From: Clostridium sp. C2-6-12
GTDB taxonomy: Bacteria > Bacillota > Clostridia > Clostridiales > Clostridiaceae
Assembly: GCF_009928485.1 (NCBI RefSeq)
Contig: NZ_JAABNP010000002.1
Location: 248,001-312,000, forward strand
Length of the DNA stretch: 64,000 nucleotides
Direction: 5' to 3'
Part shown: positions 1 through 8,400 of the stretch, piece after piece
How the letters are laid out: every line of letters starts with the position of its first letter
How positions within the stretch are numbered: the stretch's first letter is position 1
Position numbers and translations under genes: made by a program
Notes under the pieces: generated by a model
Told to the model about the DNA's origin: nothing
Databases searched by the model: none
What the model saw: only the letters and a program-made list of their open reading frames with translations

Positions 1-1097
1 AAGCTATCCAGTTCATCTCTTATTTCACCGACAACCTTAGTTGTTATATGCATTAGGTGAGAAAATCTTTCTACCTTCATAAATTCACTTACATTAACTG
101 TACCTATTTTACTTACTTTTCCTATATCATTTCTTCCAAGATCAACAAGCATAATATGTTCTGCAAGTTCTTTTTTATCCTCCATAAGTTCTTTTTCAAG
201 AGCAATATCTGCCTCTGGTGTCTCACCTCTTTTTCTCGTACCTGCTATTGGATTAGTAATTACTTTTCCATTCATAACAGAAACAAGACTTTCTGGCGAT
301 GACCCCACAACTTGGTATTCATCATAATCAATTAAAAACATATATGGAGAAGGATTTTCTTCTCTGAGTCTTCTATATATTTCTAAGGGAGTTTTTTCTG
401 TTTTACAAGTCATCCTTTGGGATATTACAACTTGAAAAATATCACCAGCTAAAATATGCTCTTTTGCTTTTTTAACTTTTTCAACATATTCCTTTTCCGA
501 AGTATGAAATGTAAAAGTTATGTCCTTTTTAGGTTCTGAAGGTTCTGTTAAGGTTGGTTTATAAAGAAGACTATTTATATATTCATTTTGTGAAGAAATT
601 ATTTCATCATATTCTCTTACATCATCTTCTAAAATATTATCTATAACATAAACTTTGTGTATAAAATGGTCATAGCAAAGATATCTGTTATAAAAATTAA
701 ATCTTATTGTTGGAACCTTTAACTCATCTTCATTTTGGAAATTAAGCTTTTTTTCATACAGCTGTATTGAATCATACCCCATATATCCTATAGCTCCACC
801 TTTAAAAGAAAACGAATTTGTATTTACATCAAATTTAATTCTGCTTTCTTTTTTAAGTTCATCAATTTCGGCCTGTCCCTCACCTGAAATCTCCTTATAT
901 GGATTTTCACCTAAAAAAGAATATCTTCCAAAAAAGTCTTCCTTAGTTCCACTTTCAAATATAAATCTTCTACGTCCTTTAAAACCTCCAAAAATTTTTA
1001 TGGGAGTGATTTCATCTCCTCTAAATTCACTAATCAAAGAAAATACCTTCCCTGATTTTTTCTTTTCCTTAAAAACCTCTTTTGATATATTTATCAT
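1..1097 (-). CDS. trpE: anthranilate synthase component I, 3' end beyond window
   Basis: The first 365 codons are present; the C-terminus continues beyond base 1. TrpE converts chorismate to anthranilate with the TrpG amidotransferase, the first committed step of tryptophan synthesis. The chorismate-binding signature is readable: GDIFQVVISQR, then SPYMFLIDY, SSPESLV and PIAGTRKRG. These occur in the order expected of TrpE/PabB/MenF enzymes. I chose the ATG at 1097 because AAGGGGG lies about 9 nt upstream. The gene sits directly downstream of a T-box leader with a Trp specifier, which favours TrpE over PabB. Its promoter region now comes from the inserted prophage. Confidence 0.93.
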   Translation of the reverse strand, partial: MINISKEVFKEKKKSGKVFSLISEFRGDEITPIKIFGGFKGRRRFIFESGTKEDFFGRYSFLGENPYKEISGEGQAEIDELKKESRIKFDVNTNSFSFKGGAIGYMGYDSIQLYEKKLNFQNEDELKVPTIRFNFYNRYLCYDHFIHKVYVIDNILEDDVREYDEIISSQNEYINSLLYKPTLTEPSEPKKDITFTFHTSEKEYVEKVKKAKEHILAGDIFQVVISQRMTCKTEKTPLEIYRRLREENPSPYMFLIDYDEYQVVGSSPESLVSVMNGKVITNPIAGTRKRGETPEADIALEKELMEDKKELAEHIMLVDLGRNDIGKVSKIGTVNVSEFMKVERFSHLMHITTKVVGEIRDELDS

Positions 1098-1136
1098 TTA
1101 TACAAGCCCCCTTAAGTACTACTCTAAATTTTATAT

Positions 1137-1178
1137 ACAAAAAAAGCCACTCCGTCCTAAAGTTTGGGACGAAGTGAC
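1137..1178 (-). terminator. proximal T-box terminator of trpE leader
   Basis: A 12-bp stem of GTCACTTCGTCC paired with GGACGGAGTGGC (with G-U pairs) is followed by a run of T. It overlaps the 3' side of the proximal T-box antiterminator, so the two structures are mutually exclusive. Confidence 0.9.
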
Positions 1179-1353
1179 TCGCTATGCCACCCAAATTAAT
1201 ACAAATCAAGTGATACTTTTTAAGTATAATTCTATATTTTAATTATATTATATGTAGATAATTAAATAAAAAATATTATAGTGAAATATTTTTACCTACT
1301 AAATTTAAGAAATTACTACAATATAATTATATAAATAAATATAAAATTATAAT

Positions 1354-1388
1354 AAAAAAACATTTAATCCCAAATAGGACGAAATGTT
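1354..1388 (-). terminator. distal T-box terminator of trpE leader
   Basis: AACATTT pairs with AAATGTT across an inner TCC/GGG helix, and seven T follow on the minus strand. It lies just downstream of the first T-box sequence (1408-1396). It is weaker than the proximal terminator. Confidence 0.82.
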
Positions 1389-1493
1389 ACAAATTCGCTA
1401 TACCACCTAATGTATATACTCTATTCAGATACTAATAATAAGATCCTATTATAAATAATCTCATAATTTATATCCTGTCATTTTAACGGCTGA

Positions 1494-1641
1494 CTCCCCG
1501 TACATTCCTACTCTTAATTATTTCAAAATGTCACCTCAAAGACCCATTCAATAATATCTACAGTATTCGAATCTCACCATTCTCGAACTCTCTTTACACT
1601 AAGCTATATTATCTACTATTCTTATCACTGGCTTTATTTAA
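1494..1641. repeat. attL: left copy of the 148-bp prophage repeat
   Basis: This stretch is identical base for base with 41775-41922 and marks the prophage ends. It contains the whole T-box Stem I including the Trp specifier. Homology continues imperfectly outward into the promoter region on both sides. A tyrosine recombinase needs only a short core, so 148 identical bases are much longer than required. Confidence 0.95.
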
Positions 1642-1668
1642 TATATAACTTCTTCTTAAATTATAAAA

Positions 1669-1697
1669 ATATTAACATATTCCATTACTTTTTACAA
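1669..1697 (-). promoter_or_regulatory. phage-borne promoter now driving the trp leader
   Basis: TTGTAA (1697-1692), 17-bp spacer, TAATAT (1674-1669) on the minus strand. It lies on the phage side of attL, so trpE transcription in this lysogen should start here. The equivalent position at attR has TTGCAA-17-TAGAAT, and the two regions are recognisably homologous but diverged. Confidence 0.75.
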
Positions 1698-1730
1698 TAG
1701 TTTTTTTGAATATTTTTCAAATAAAAAACA

Positions 1731-1770
1731 AAAAGGAACCCAGCAAAGCTTGTACGCTTTTACTAAGTCC
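1731..1770 (-). terminator. terminator separating the phage end gene from the trp promoter
   Basis: On the minus strand CTTAGTAAAAGC pairs with GCTTTGCTGGG through one bulged A. The helix extends to GGA/TCC and is followed by TTTTTG. It should stop phage transcription before the attL promoter, leaving trpE under T-box control. Confidence 0.7.
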
Positions 1771-1870
1771 TTAAATTTTATCAATCTAGTTAATATTTAT
1801 CTCACTTCATATAGCAGATATATTTTTCATAGGTAATAAATTACTTTCCCTTTATTTAACTATAATATTA

Positions 1871-2083
1871 TTAAAAAGTAATTTTATAGCCTTCACCAAA
1901 AGAATTTTTATTACGTTCCATAGAATTGTCTTCTTTGTTATCTGTAATTACCATTTCTGCAATTTCATCAGGAGTCATATTATGTTTTTCTGCTATCTCT
2001 ACAATTAATTTATTAAAATGTTCCCTGTCTTCTTTCATATCTACGCTTGATAATTTTTCTAAGTCTTTACTTAATTCATCCAT
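1871..2083 (-). CDS. small hypothetical protein at the attL end of the prophage
   Basis: A 70-aa acidic, probably helical protein beginning MDELSKDLEKLSSVD. The ATG at 2083 has GGGAGGA upstream; longer readings lack a ribosome binding site. It sits beyond the terminator of the lysis operon and next to attL, the usual place for a lysogenically expressed cargo (moron) gene. I recognise no family. No signal peptide or membrane segment is visible. Confidence 0.6.
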   Translation of the reverse strand: MDELSKDLEKLSSVDMKEDREHFNKLIVEIAEKHNMTPDEIAEMVITDNKEDNSMERNKNSFGEGYKITF

Positions 2084-2177
2084 TATTAATTCCTCCCACA
2101 AAATACAAACTACTAACATTTTACAACCTTTTAAACGTGTAGTAAATATTTTGTAGAAAATTAATCTATATAAGAAC

Positions 2178-2222
2178 AAAAAAAAGGGTAATAAAAAGAT
2201 TTTAATCTCTCTATTACCCTTA
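2178..2222 (-). terminator. terminator of the phage late operon
   Basis: On the minus strand AGGGTAATA pairs with TATTACCCT around an inner GAGATT/AATCT helix, followed by eight T. It lies downstream of the last lysis gene. Confidence 0.9.
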
Positions 2223-2314
2223 TGTATTGGCTAGCTGTGCAATTTAGCCTTAAACATTATAGCATATTAAATAATCATTATGTTATATCAATTTAAAAAT
2301 ATTTCTTTTGCATA

Positions 2315-2587
2315 CTATACTAACTTTTCCATTATCCTATCAACTTTTTGTTCTATGTCTTCCATCTTAGTATTTACATTACCCACAAAACTTGCATTAG
2401 TTTCTACTAATACCTTATTATTTTCTGTTATAGTCCTTAATGATTGTAAAAACTCATCTAATATTGGTTTAAAGAATTTATCACATAAAGTTTTAAAGCC
2501 TCTATAAACTCCATAAATAATTATTAATACTAATCCAACTGGAAATCCAACACTTCCTATTAAACTACCCATAGTTGTTAAATCCAT
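2315..2587 (-). CDS. putative holin-like membrane protein with coiled-coil tail
   Basis: About 90 aa. One hydrophobic segment (VGFPVGLVLIIIYGVYRGF) is followed by a long charged helix (TENNKVLVE to KMEDIEQKVDRIMEKLV) that is likely a coiled coil. This architecture resembles the UviB/BhlA and XhlA-like accessory lysis proteins of Gram-positive phages. I chose the ATG at 2587, preceded by GGGGTG at about 6 nt, over the GTG three codons earlier. It is the last gene of the lysis cassette, after holin and amidase. It probably helps with holin timing or anchoring; the exact family is uncertain. Confidence 0.6.
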   Translation of the reverse strand: MDLTTMGSLIGSVGFPVGLVLIIIYGVYRGFKTLCDKFFKPILDEFLQSLRTITENNKVLVETNASFVGNVNTKMEDIEQKVDRIMEKLV

Positions 2588-2598
2588 TGTTGTCACCC

Positions 2599-2814
2599 CT
2601 ATTCTGTTATATCAATTTCTTTTGTTTTATTTATTGGACTATCTTGTCTTTCTTTCCCAAAGTAAAAAGCAACTAACATTGTATAAATTGTAAGAAATTC
2701 TGTACTCAATCTATTGTTAATTGCTAATACTGCAAATACTATGGTAAGTATAACAGTTATTAAAAATCTTCCTGAAGTTAATTTATTTACTATTCTATCT
2801 AACATTCTATCCAC
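2599..2814 (-). CDS. phage holin
   Basis: A 71-aa protein with two predicted membrane segments (FLITVILTIVFAVLAI and FLTIYTMLVAFYFG) and charged ends. This is the classic size and topology of a small phage holin, which forms holes in the cytoplasmic membrane to release or activate the endolysin. It overlaps the 3' end of the amidase gene by 16 bp, suggesting translational coupling. The call rests on topology and position rather than on a specific family motif. Confidence 0.75.
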   Translation of the reverse strand: MDRMLDRIVNKLTSGRFLITVILTIVFAVLAINNRLSTEFLTIYTMLVAFYFGKERQDSPINKTKEIDITE

Positions 2815-3494
2815 TCCCCTTGTTCATTAAATTTATATATTAATGTTTCATTTGTTGCCATCTTGCAATCATTCTTAAAGTAATACCATTTATCCTTGTA
2901 TTTTAGCCATCTATTTTGATAGCAATAACCTTGCTCATCAGCATAAAACCAATAATTTTCTACTTGAAACCATTTGTTTTGAGGATATGTTCCATCACTA
3001 TTAACATACCAAAAGCCTTTATCATCTTGTTTCCACTCAGCATTTGAATTAGTAGCACTTTTAACTTTATCTAATGGAAAATTTTTGCCTGGGCATTCTG
3101 AACTGCCTTTTTCCCTATGTCCATAAACAGGCATATCCCCATGCTTATTGCATAAGTAAGCTTTTAGTTCACACCAAGAATTGTATTGCTTAATTGGCAT
3201 CTCAGTTCTATTATCATAATTACCTTCAAACGATATTCCTAATGTGTTACTATTACAACCTTGACAATGAGCACCTATTGCTAAATCTGGTCTGCCTTTA
3301 TATACAGAACCATCAATTCTTATGTAGTAATGATATCCTATACCTGCCCAACCATTTTCATTCTTATGCATGTTATGTATTTGTTCCACTGTCCAATTTG
3401 AACCTTCAGCTTCTAAATGATGAACTATTAACATATTGGGATTGTTACTCATATTCATTGAGCCAAAACTTAAATTTGTTTCAATTATATTCAT
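2799..3494 (-). CDS. endolysin: N-acetylmuramoyl-L-alanine amidase with cell-wall-binding repeats
   Basis: 231 aa. Residues 1-145 form an Amidase_2/PGRP domain with the expected zinc ligands: His in VHHLEAEG, His in YGHREKG and Cys in SSECPG. It cleaves the bond between N-acetylmuramate and L-alanine in peptidoglycan at lysis. The C-terminal third carries two to three aromatic cell-wall (choline-binding-like) repeats, including GFWYVNSDG, NYWFYADEQG and DKWYYFKND. The start is ATG 3494, with AGGAG about 11 nt upstream. The same repeat type occurs in the host pseudogene at 62723-63867, so the phage enzyme probably targets the same wall polymer. Confidence 0.93.
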   Translation of the reverse strand: MNIIETNLSFGSMNMSNNPNMLIVHHLEAEGSNWTVEQIHNMHKNENGWAGIGYHYYIRIDGSVYKGRPDLAIGAHCQGCNSNTLGISFEGNYDNRTEMPIKQYNSWCELKAYLCNKHGDMPVYGHREKGSSECPGKNFPLDKVKSATNSNAEWKQDDKGFWYVNSDGTYPQNKWFQVENYWFYADEQGYCYQNRWLKYKDKWYYFKNDCKMATNETLIYKFNEQGEWIEC

Positions 3495-3515
3495 TTTATT
3501 TATCACTCTCCTATT

Positions 3516-3565
3516 AAAAAAGGGCAATAAAAAAGAACCTCATAAGTTCTATCTAATATTGCCCT
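3516..3565 (-). terminator. terminator between tail and lysis genes
   Basis: AGGGCAAT pairs with ATTGCCCT (3558-3565 with 3521-3528) around an inner AGAAC/GTTCT stem. Six T follow on the minus strand, ending just before the amidase. It may lower lysis-gene readthrough from the tail operon. Confidence 0.8.
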
Positions 3566-3619
3566 AATTATTTATTCTATTTCTATTTCCAATTATCTGT
3601 AATCCTTCGCCAATTATTC

Positions 3620-3760
3620 CTATTGTGTAGACAATTTTATTTGTGGTGTGGCTAATATTTCATCTGCTTGTGCTTGTGTTATATACTTTTTAGTTACACA
3701 GTTAGCTATATTAGTCGCATCATATTTTCTCATTATCCATCGATTTAATATAAAATTCAT
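3620..3760 (-). CDS. XkdX family tail protein
   Basis: A 46-aa protein beginning MNFILNRWIMRKYDATN and ending with an aliphatic TQAQADEILAT segment. XkdX proteins of PBSX-type phages and prophages have this length, a start such as W...KYYD/ATN, and a ...T..Q..EI pattern. They lie at the end of the tail-fibre operon as here. The ribosome binding site is GGGGGTG. Its function in the virion is not known. Confidence 0.75.
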   Translation of the reverse strand: MNFILNRWIMRKYDATNIANCVTKKYITQAQADEILATPQIKLSTQ

Positions 3761-3763
3761 ACT

Positions 3764-4030
3764 CTACACCCCCATTAACATTGTCAGAATTTCTTCTGCA
3801 CTAGCAAGTCTTTCTTCTAAAGTTGGCAATGCTACTGGTATTGGATTATGATTCGTAACAATTTCATCAACTTTAGTGATATCAACATCTTCTTCAAATG
3901 TTATCCATGTGTTTTCTGCAATATATTCTCCTATTTTCACATCACTTTCTACCGATATTGGTACAATCCCAACTGTTAATAATTCATCATGTATTTTACT
4001 TGGATTCACATTAATATAATTATTTTTCAT
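3764..4030 (-). CDS. hypothetical protein between tail fibre and XkdX
   Basis: 88 aa. ATG 4030 follows AGGAGG at 10 nt; the start codon overlaps the 3' end of the receptor-binding gene. Residues 1-60 are beta-rich. The C-terminus ends in a helical PTLEERLASAEEILTMLMGV segment, a motif often seen in small proteins placed between the tail fibre and XkdX in Clostridium and Bacillus prophages. I infer a tail-tip accessory role from position only. Confidence 0.6.
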   Translation of the reverse strand: MKNNYINVNPSKIHDELLTVGIVPISVESDVKIGEYIAENTWITFEEDVDITKVDEIVTNHNPIPVALPTLEERLASAEEILTMLMGV

Positions 4031-4031
4031 T

Positions 4032-4961
4032 TTATACAATCCTCCTAACTGTTACTGAGCATAAGTTATCACCACTATATAAATTTAATGCAACACCACT
4101 ATTTTGAAAAGCATACAATGCAAATTTCGATGTATTAGTAATACTTACAATCCTATTTATCTCTAATACAGACTCACTTCCAGATACTGCATTTTTATTA
4201 TCTACTGCTTGTTGCCACCCAGCAACAAATGTCCCATCAGTACCACATAATCTAAGTTTTCTATATCCTGTTGCATTCGATTCTAGTGTTACTTTTGCAT
4301 TTATTAAATATGTGCCTGCTGGCAATGTTATTGTTTTCCCACTATCAGTAAGTAAAGATGTTTTTGTTCCAATCACTTGATCAAAAGCAATTATCGTTTC
4401 ACTTCCTGAAGGTACAGATAAAGCTACAGATTTATATCCAAGCATATAGTAACCAGATATATCATCTAAGCTAGATTGATTAACCTTATTACTATTTAGT
4501 TCATTTATTGCTCCAGTAACAGTTTTCGCTGTTGTTGTTCTTGAATTATCTGTGTTGTTCGCCTTTTCTGACAATTGCGTACCATATCCATCCCATTTAG
4601 CTTGCTTTTCTTTTGTCACATGAATATCTGCATCTCCCTGATGATTATTTATATTTTGATTTGCTGTCCCAATTGCAGTATTGGCACTTGAAATTTCATT
4701 TTCTAAATTAGTAAAATTCTGGTTTACAGCATTAAAACTATCATCCACATGTGTTGCTAGATCATTTACTTTTTTATTTACACTTTTTAAATTTTCATTA
4801 CTTGCAGTTTTTTCAGTTCCACCTTCTTCTATTGTTGAACCTATATTCCTCACATCTTTAACTTTTACAAGTCCACTAACTCCATTTTGAGCTGCTGGGA
4901 TCATATCTTCTCCTGAAACTTGTACGCCCATTGGGAATTGTGGAAGTTTTACTTCTGGCAT
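4032..4961 (-). CDS. putative receptor-binding / tail fibre protein
   Basis: 309 aa. The N-terminal part (MPEVKLPQFPMGVQVSGEDMIP) looks like a fibre attachment segment. The middle (50-160) is a helical, Asn/Ala-rich shaft with DADIHVTKEKQAKWDGY, a motif found in many Gram-positive phage fibres. The C-terminal 140 residues are beta-rich with AGTYLINAKVTLE and FALYAFQNSG, consistent with a C1q/TNF-like jelly-roll head for receptor binding. It follows BppU in the baseplate operon. The host receptor is not known. Confidence 0.75.
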   Translation of the reverse strand: MPEVKLPQFPMGVQVSGEDMIPAAQNGVSGLVKVKDVRNIGSTIEEGGTEKTASNENLKSVNKKVNDLATHVDDSFNAVNQNFTNLENEISSANTAIGTANQNINNHQGDADIHVTKEKQAKWDGYGTQLSEKANNTDNSRTTTAKTVTGAINELNSNKVNQSSLDDISGYYMLGYKSVALSVPSGSETIIAFDQVIGTKTSLLTDSGKTITLPAGTYLINAKVTLESNATGYRKLRLCGTDGTFVAGWQQAVDNKNAVSGSESVLEINRIVSITNTSKFALYAFQNSGVALNLYSGDNLCSVTVRRIV

Positions 4962-4974
4962 TTTATCATCTCCT

Positions 4975-6006
4975 TTATAGAATTATTCTATTTCCTGAAT
5001 CATCAGTAACATAAACCCCTGGTTCTAATATCCAATAGAATGCATTTGCATTGAATACTAAATTTAATAGATCTTTCATTTGATTAAGCTGTAATTGTAA
5101 TGCCTCTTTTTCACCAACATTAAAATGCCTTATATTATCCTGAACATGATTACTTATATCCTGTGTGTTTTTATCTATTTGAGCAATCTTAGATGATATA
5201 GGCTGTATCTGTTGTATTAACTGCTCTGTTTCCTGTTTAGCCAATAATAAGGACTCTTTAGCAGAATTCGCATTATTTACAGCATTATTTAAATCACCTT
5301 CTTTGCTTGTCGCTAAATTTATTTTTGAATTAAGATTTGCTTTTGTTGCATCAGATAGATCTATTACATTTAGCATATCTTGCTTAGTTAAATTTGCATT
5401 ATTTATTACTGCATTTACATCAACTTTAGCACTTTTTAAACCATCTATTTTTATAATAGCATCTGCATTTTGATCCTTTATTTGTGTTAAGTAAGTATCT
5501 ATATAAGATTTAATATTAATCAAGGCTTGCAGTGTATCTGTAGTCCCAGCAACCTTAAATACAGTATCTTTATACTTATCTAAAGTATTTTGAGAATCTA
5601 CAACTAATTGCCTTAGGTTTACCAAAGTTTGTACATCATCTGTACTTTTAATAAGATTGTCTTGCCTTCCCTTTTTGACAAAATAGCTAAATTCATTTGA
5701 TATTGATATTCCAGTTCCATCTGTTAATATAACCTGTCCAAATACCTCGCCACACACACATGTAGCCTGTGCATCAAAATTAAGTGTAAATTCATTGCCT
5801 GTTATAGAATCAATACTTTTTTCTATACCATGACCATTCGGCTTCTCTATTACAACTGTTATAGTTTGATTGGCTAAATTTAAAGCAGAACCATTTTCAA
5901 ACAGCTTGAACCGAATTTGTAATGTATCTGAATAAACTATATTGCTATACAGAGTTTCACTTAAATTTGTTATTGTATCTAATCTAACTAAAATAGGTTT
6001 TCTCAC
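4975..6006 (-). CDS. BppU family baseplate upper protein
   Basis: About 343 aa. The first 110 residues are a beta-sandwich with SDTLQIRFKLFENGSALNL, VIEKPNG and GEVFGQVILTDG, the pattern of the BppU N-terminal domain that anchors receptor-binding proteins to the baseplate. Residues 130-320 are a long helical linker with repeated Asn/Lys heptads. I prefer GTG 6006, with AGGTGG about 8 nt upstream, over an earlier GTG. It lies between Tal and the receptor-binding protein. Confidence 0.8.
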   Translation of the reverse strand: MRKPILVRLDTITNLSETLYSNIVYSDTLQIRFKLFENGSALNLANQTITVVIEKPNGHGIEKSIDSITGNEFTLNFDAQATCVCGEVFGQVILTDGTGISISNEFSYFVKKGRQDNLIKSTDDVQTLVNLRQLVVDSQNTLDKYKDTVFKVAGTTDTLQALINIKSYIDTYLTQIKDQNADAIIKIDGLKSAKVDVNAVINNANLTKQDMLNVIDLSDATKANLNSKINLATSKEGDLNNAVNNANSAKESLLLAKQETEQLIQQIQPISSKIAQIDKNTQDISNHVQDNIRHFNVGEKEALQLQLNQMKDLLNLVFNANAFYWILEPGVYVTDDSGNRIIL

Positions 6007-6046
6007 GTTAATCACCACCTTTTATCTATTAATAAATTAGTTATAA

Positions 6047-6259
6047 TTAACTATTAGAATTCATTATACTTAGAACTTTTTCTTCCAATTTATCAACCAA
6101 TTCTTGAGTTTCAGAATCCATCACAAGAAAACTTTTTCTTTGATTACTCTTAGCAGTTTCTCCAGTTTCATCTACTACGTCATATGAAAAAGCTATTCTT
6201 TTCTTTCCTGTTGTATCATTTACAATTGCAATTTGAGTTAATAAATTTGTGTTTAACAT
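6047..6259 (-). CDS. small tail-module hypothetical protein
   Basis: 70 aa, starting at ATG 6259 after AGAAGGG. It has a two-strand beta pattern (QIAIVNDTTGKKRIAFSYDV) followed by a helix (ETQELVDKLEEKVLSIMN). This is reminiscent of small DUF1659-type proteins, but I would not assign it. It sits between Tal and BppU and is probably a baseplate accessory. Confidence 0.55.
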   Translation of the reverse strand: MLNTNLLTQIAIVNDTTGKKRIAFSYDVVDETGETAKSNQRKSFLVMDSETQELVDKLEEKVLSIMNSNS

Positions 6260-6276
6260 CTTTAGCCCTTCTTTCT

Positions 6277-8337
6277 CTAATTTTTACTCATTTCTAATCT
6301 ACTTTTTTCAAATCCTCTTCTTTTTGCTTTTAATTCCCAACTAAATTTAGTATTACTTTCACCATATACAACGAAATAATTTTTATATCTTTCTATCCTA
6401 GTTATTGCACCATTGTAAACCTGTGTAAAAACATGATATTCAACTTCTGTATTTACACACTCTTGAAAAATAGTATCTATTAAAACTAAACATTCTCCAT
6501 TTTCTATAATTCCACTTCCAATATCACCGAAATAATAATCTGCTGTTTCATATGCATTTATTAATCTTTTCCCATAATTTTGAGTATCTTGAACACAGTT
6601 TTTTGATCCACTTGCCTCTAGATCTGCTGTATAAATAGTTCCATCCGTATATATGTTATATCCATCCATTTGCAGCTCTGTATTAATCAAAATATGAGAC
6701 AATTGAAGGTAACTTGCTAGCTGCTTCCCACCAAGATATACACGTTCCTTGCATTTTTGCATGTCCCAAGAATCATCACCTATTCTTACTCCACCACCAC
6801 TGTAGGCACTTAATATTTCATCTCCTTTATCATCTTCAAATGTAAATCCACCTCTTACTACTCTAAATCCACTTGAATTTAATATAGTTTTATTATCTGT
6901 TGCAGCATGAATAGTTTGAATTATTGCATCTGGATGCATTTTCATTTCTGCATAAAAATCATCACCTTTTGATACTCTATCAGAAATTTCTTTATCTGTT
7001 TGAGTCCTATACGAAGCAAAATCACTACTTAATACCCTATCAGAAATTTCTCTATCTGTTTGAGTTCTATATGAAGAAAATTCACTGCTTAAGACTCTAT
7101 CAGAAATCTCTTTGTCTGTTTGAGTTCTATATGATGTAAAGTCACTATTTGATACTTTGCTCTCGATTTTTGAATCTTGGTCATCAAATTTTTTATCTGC
7201 TTCCTTTTTATTATCATCAACTTTTTGATCTGTATCTTTAATGTTTTTATCTAAATTATCTAATTTACTATTTTGTAGCTCTACATAATTAGATGTAAAT
7301 TGCCCCAGCTCTATTTCAATATATTCTTCTTCAATACAATCCCATTTATAACTTATACATCTTACTTCAACTTCAATATCAATGTTTTTGTTATAACAAT
7401 GAACTGTATCTCCTAAACATATTTTTTCTAATACATCATATCCAAGGCTCTTATATTTAGTTGTTTTAGATAATTCTTGCATTTTTACAACGTAGTTTGC
7501 AGTTATTTTATCTAAACCTTTTTCAAACATCTTATTACAACGCCTAACCATTTCAGCTTGAGCTTCAGCAATAGTATTATATCCTTCTGTATCATCTGGA
7601 CTTCCTTTAACTTTAATATCTCTAAATTCTATTGTATTTTCGATTATTCCAAGAGCATTTATTAATGGGCTGTCTACATATGGCTTATCAGTGCTCAATG
7701 TTATGTCACCGGCATATGGATAAAGCCTTGTTACAACATCATCAAAATTCAAGTCCTCTTCTACGTCTTCAAGGTTATATCCAAAAGTTACTCTAACACC
7801 TTTATCAGATCCACGCTTTGTATTAATGGTAAGATTATAATTATTGCAAACTATTTCTCCACCATAGCACCTTGTAAAGCTATCTGCTTCAGATCCATTT
7901 ACAGCATTCATTGCATTCCTTAATTTATATTGAAGTGTATTTTGTATTGTTATATTACTTGATCCTGTAAAACCTGTATCGGCTAATATTGTGACTAAAG
8001 CTTGTTGACCATTGGCATTATTCAAAGTTTTATTAAAAATAACCTTTTTAGCTAAATCAAATTGAATATGTCTTGCATAAGCAGTAATACTATCATTGCT
8101 CATACTCTTTTTAGTATTATAAATTCTATATAATTGATTTTCTTCAAAGTCTGGTGTAGGAACAGATATAAAATTATTATCTTTTACATATTTATGTAGC
8201 CCATAATCATCTATTGCAAACTCCATTACTAACTCATTTTCTCCATTCAGTATGGGATTAATTTCACAGCTTATAGGATTTATTATTATTCCATTTTTAC
8301 TTATATCAGGTTTATTACCAGTATAAATTTGTATCAT
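6277..8337 (-). CDS. Tal-like tail tip protein (prophage endopeptidase tail family)
   Basis: About 686 aa. Residues 1-370 match the conserved N-terminal half of phage minor structural/tail-associated proteins (MIQIYTGNKPDIS, then LYRIYNTKKSM, a beta-rich body, and CLGDTVHCYNKNIDIEVEVRC). These form the hub below Dit. Residues 385-480 are a coiled coil containing three tandem 20-residue repeats. The C-terminal 200 residues are a beta-rich fibre domain. ATG 8337 is best placed after GGGGGTG. I see no obvious lytic enzyme motif. Confidence 0.82.
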   Translation of the reverse strand: MIQIYTGNKPDISKNGIIINPISCEINPILNGENELVMEFAIDDYGLHKYVKDNNFISVPTPDFEENQLYRIYNTKKSMSNDSITAYARHIQFDLAKKVIFNKTLNNANGQQALVTILADTGFTGSSNITIQNTLQYKLRNAMNAVNGSEADSFTRCYGGEIVCNNYNLTINTKRGSDKGVRVTFGYNLEDVEEDLNFDDVVTRLYPYAGDITLSTDKPYVDSPLINALGIIENTIEFRDIKVKGSPDDTEGYNTIAEAQAEMVRRCNKMFEKGLDKITANYVVKMQELSKTTKYKSLGYDVLEKICLGDTVHCYNKNIDIEVEVRCISYKWDCIEEEYIEIELGQFTSNYVELQNSKLDNLDKNIKDTDQKVDDNKKEADKKFDDQDSKIESKVSNSDFTSYRTQTDKEISDRVLSSEFSSYRTQTDREISDRVLSSDFASYRTQTDKEISDRVSKGDDFYAEMKMHPDAIIQTIHAATDNKTILNSSGFRVVRGGFTFEDDKGDEILSAYSGGGVRIGDDSWDMQKCKERVYLGGKQLASYLQLSHILINTELQMDGYNIYTDGTIYTADLEASGSKNCVQDTQNYGKRLINAYETADYYFGDIGSGIIENGECLVLIDTIFQECVNTEVEYHVFTQVYNGAITRIERYKNYFVVYGESNTKFSWELKAKRRGFEKSRLEMSKN
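6971..7150 (-). repeat. three tandem 60-bp repeats inside the tal gene
   Basis: Three in-frame copies encode a 20-aa unit of the form SSxFxSYRTQTDxEISDRVL. The copies differ at several third positions, so the duplication is not very recent. They lengthen the helical stalk of the tail tip protein. Confidence 0.9.
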
Positions 8338-8400
8338 CATATCACCCCCATTCTGCCAAAACATAAAATTGGATATAATAAAAGACTAGTATTTGCTAGT

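Larger units (their letters stand above)
1136..1665 (-). promoter_or_regulatory. tRNA-Trp T-box leader of trpE with two tandem antiterminator/terminator modules
   Basis: Read on the minus strand, the leader begins in the attL repeat with a Stem I. It contains AGAGAG, a GGTGAGA distal-loop motif and GAA-TGG-GTC, where TGG (1546-1544) is the Trp specifier codon. Two T-box sequences follow, each before its own terminator: AGGTGGTATAGCG (1408-1396) and GGGTGGCATAGCG (1192-1180). Uncharged tRNA-Trp should pair with UGG in Stem I and, through its NCCA end, with UGGN in the antiterminator, so trpE is read through when tryptophan is scarce. I see no second Stem I between the modules, so this looks like a partial duplication of the T-box. 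Confidence 0.9.

Noticed and set aside
1000-1242. 80-aa plus-strand ORF across the trpE start and T-box terminator
   Set aside because: It is antisense to trpE and to a structured leader, with no ribosome binding site.
3194-3517. 107-aa plus-strand ORF
   Set aside because: It is a shadow of the amidase gene: low-complexity Leu/Tyr/Ser composition, no ribosome binding site.
6971-7150. CRISPR-like short repeats
   Set aside because: The 60-bp units are contiguous, in frame and encode a coiled-coil repeat in the tail protein. No CRISPR array or cas gene was seen in the window.
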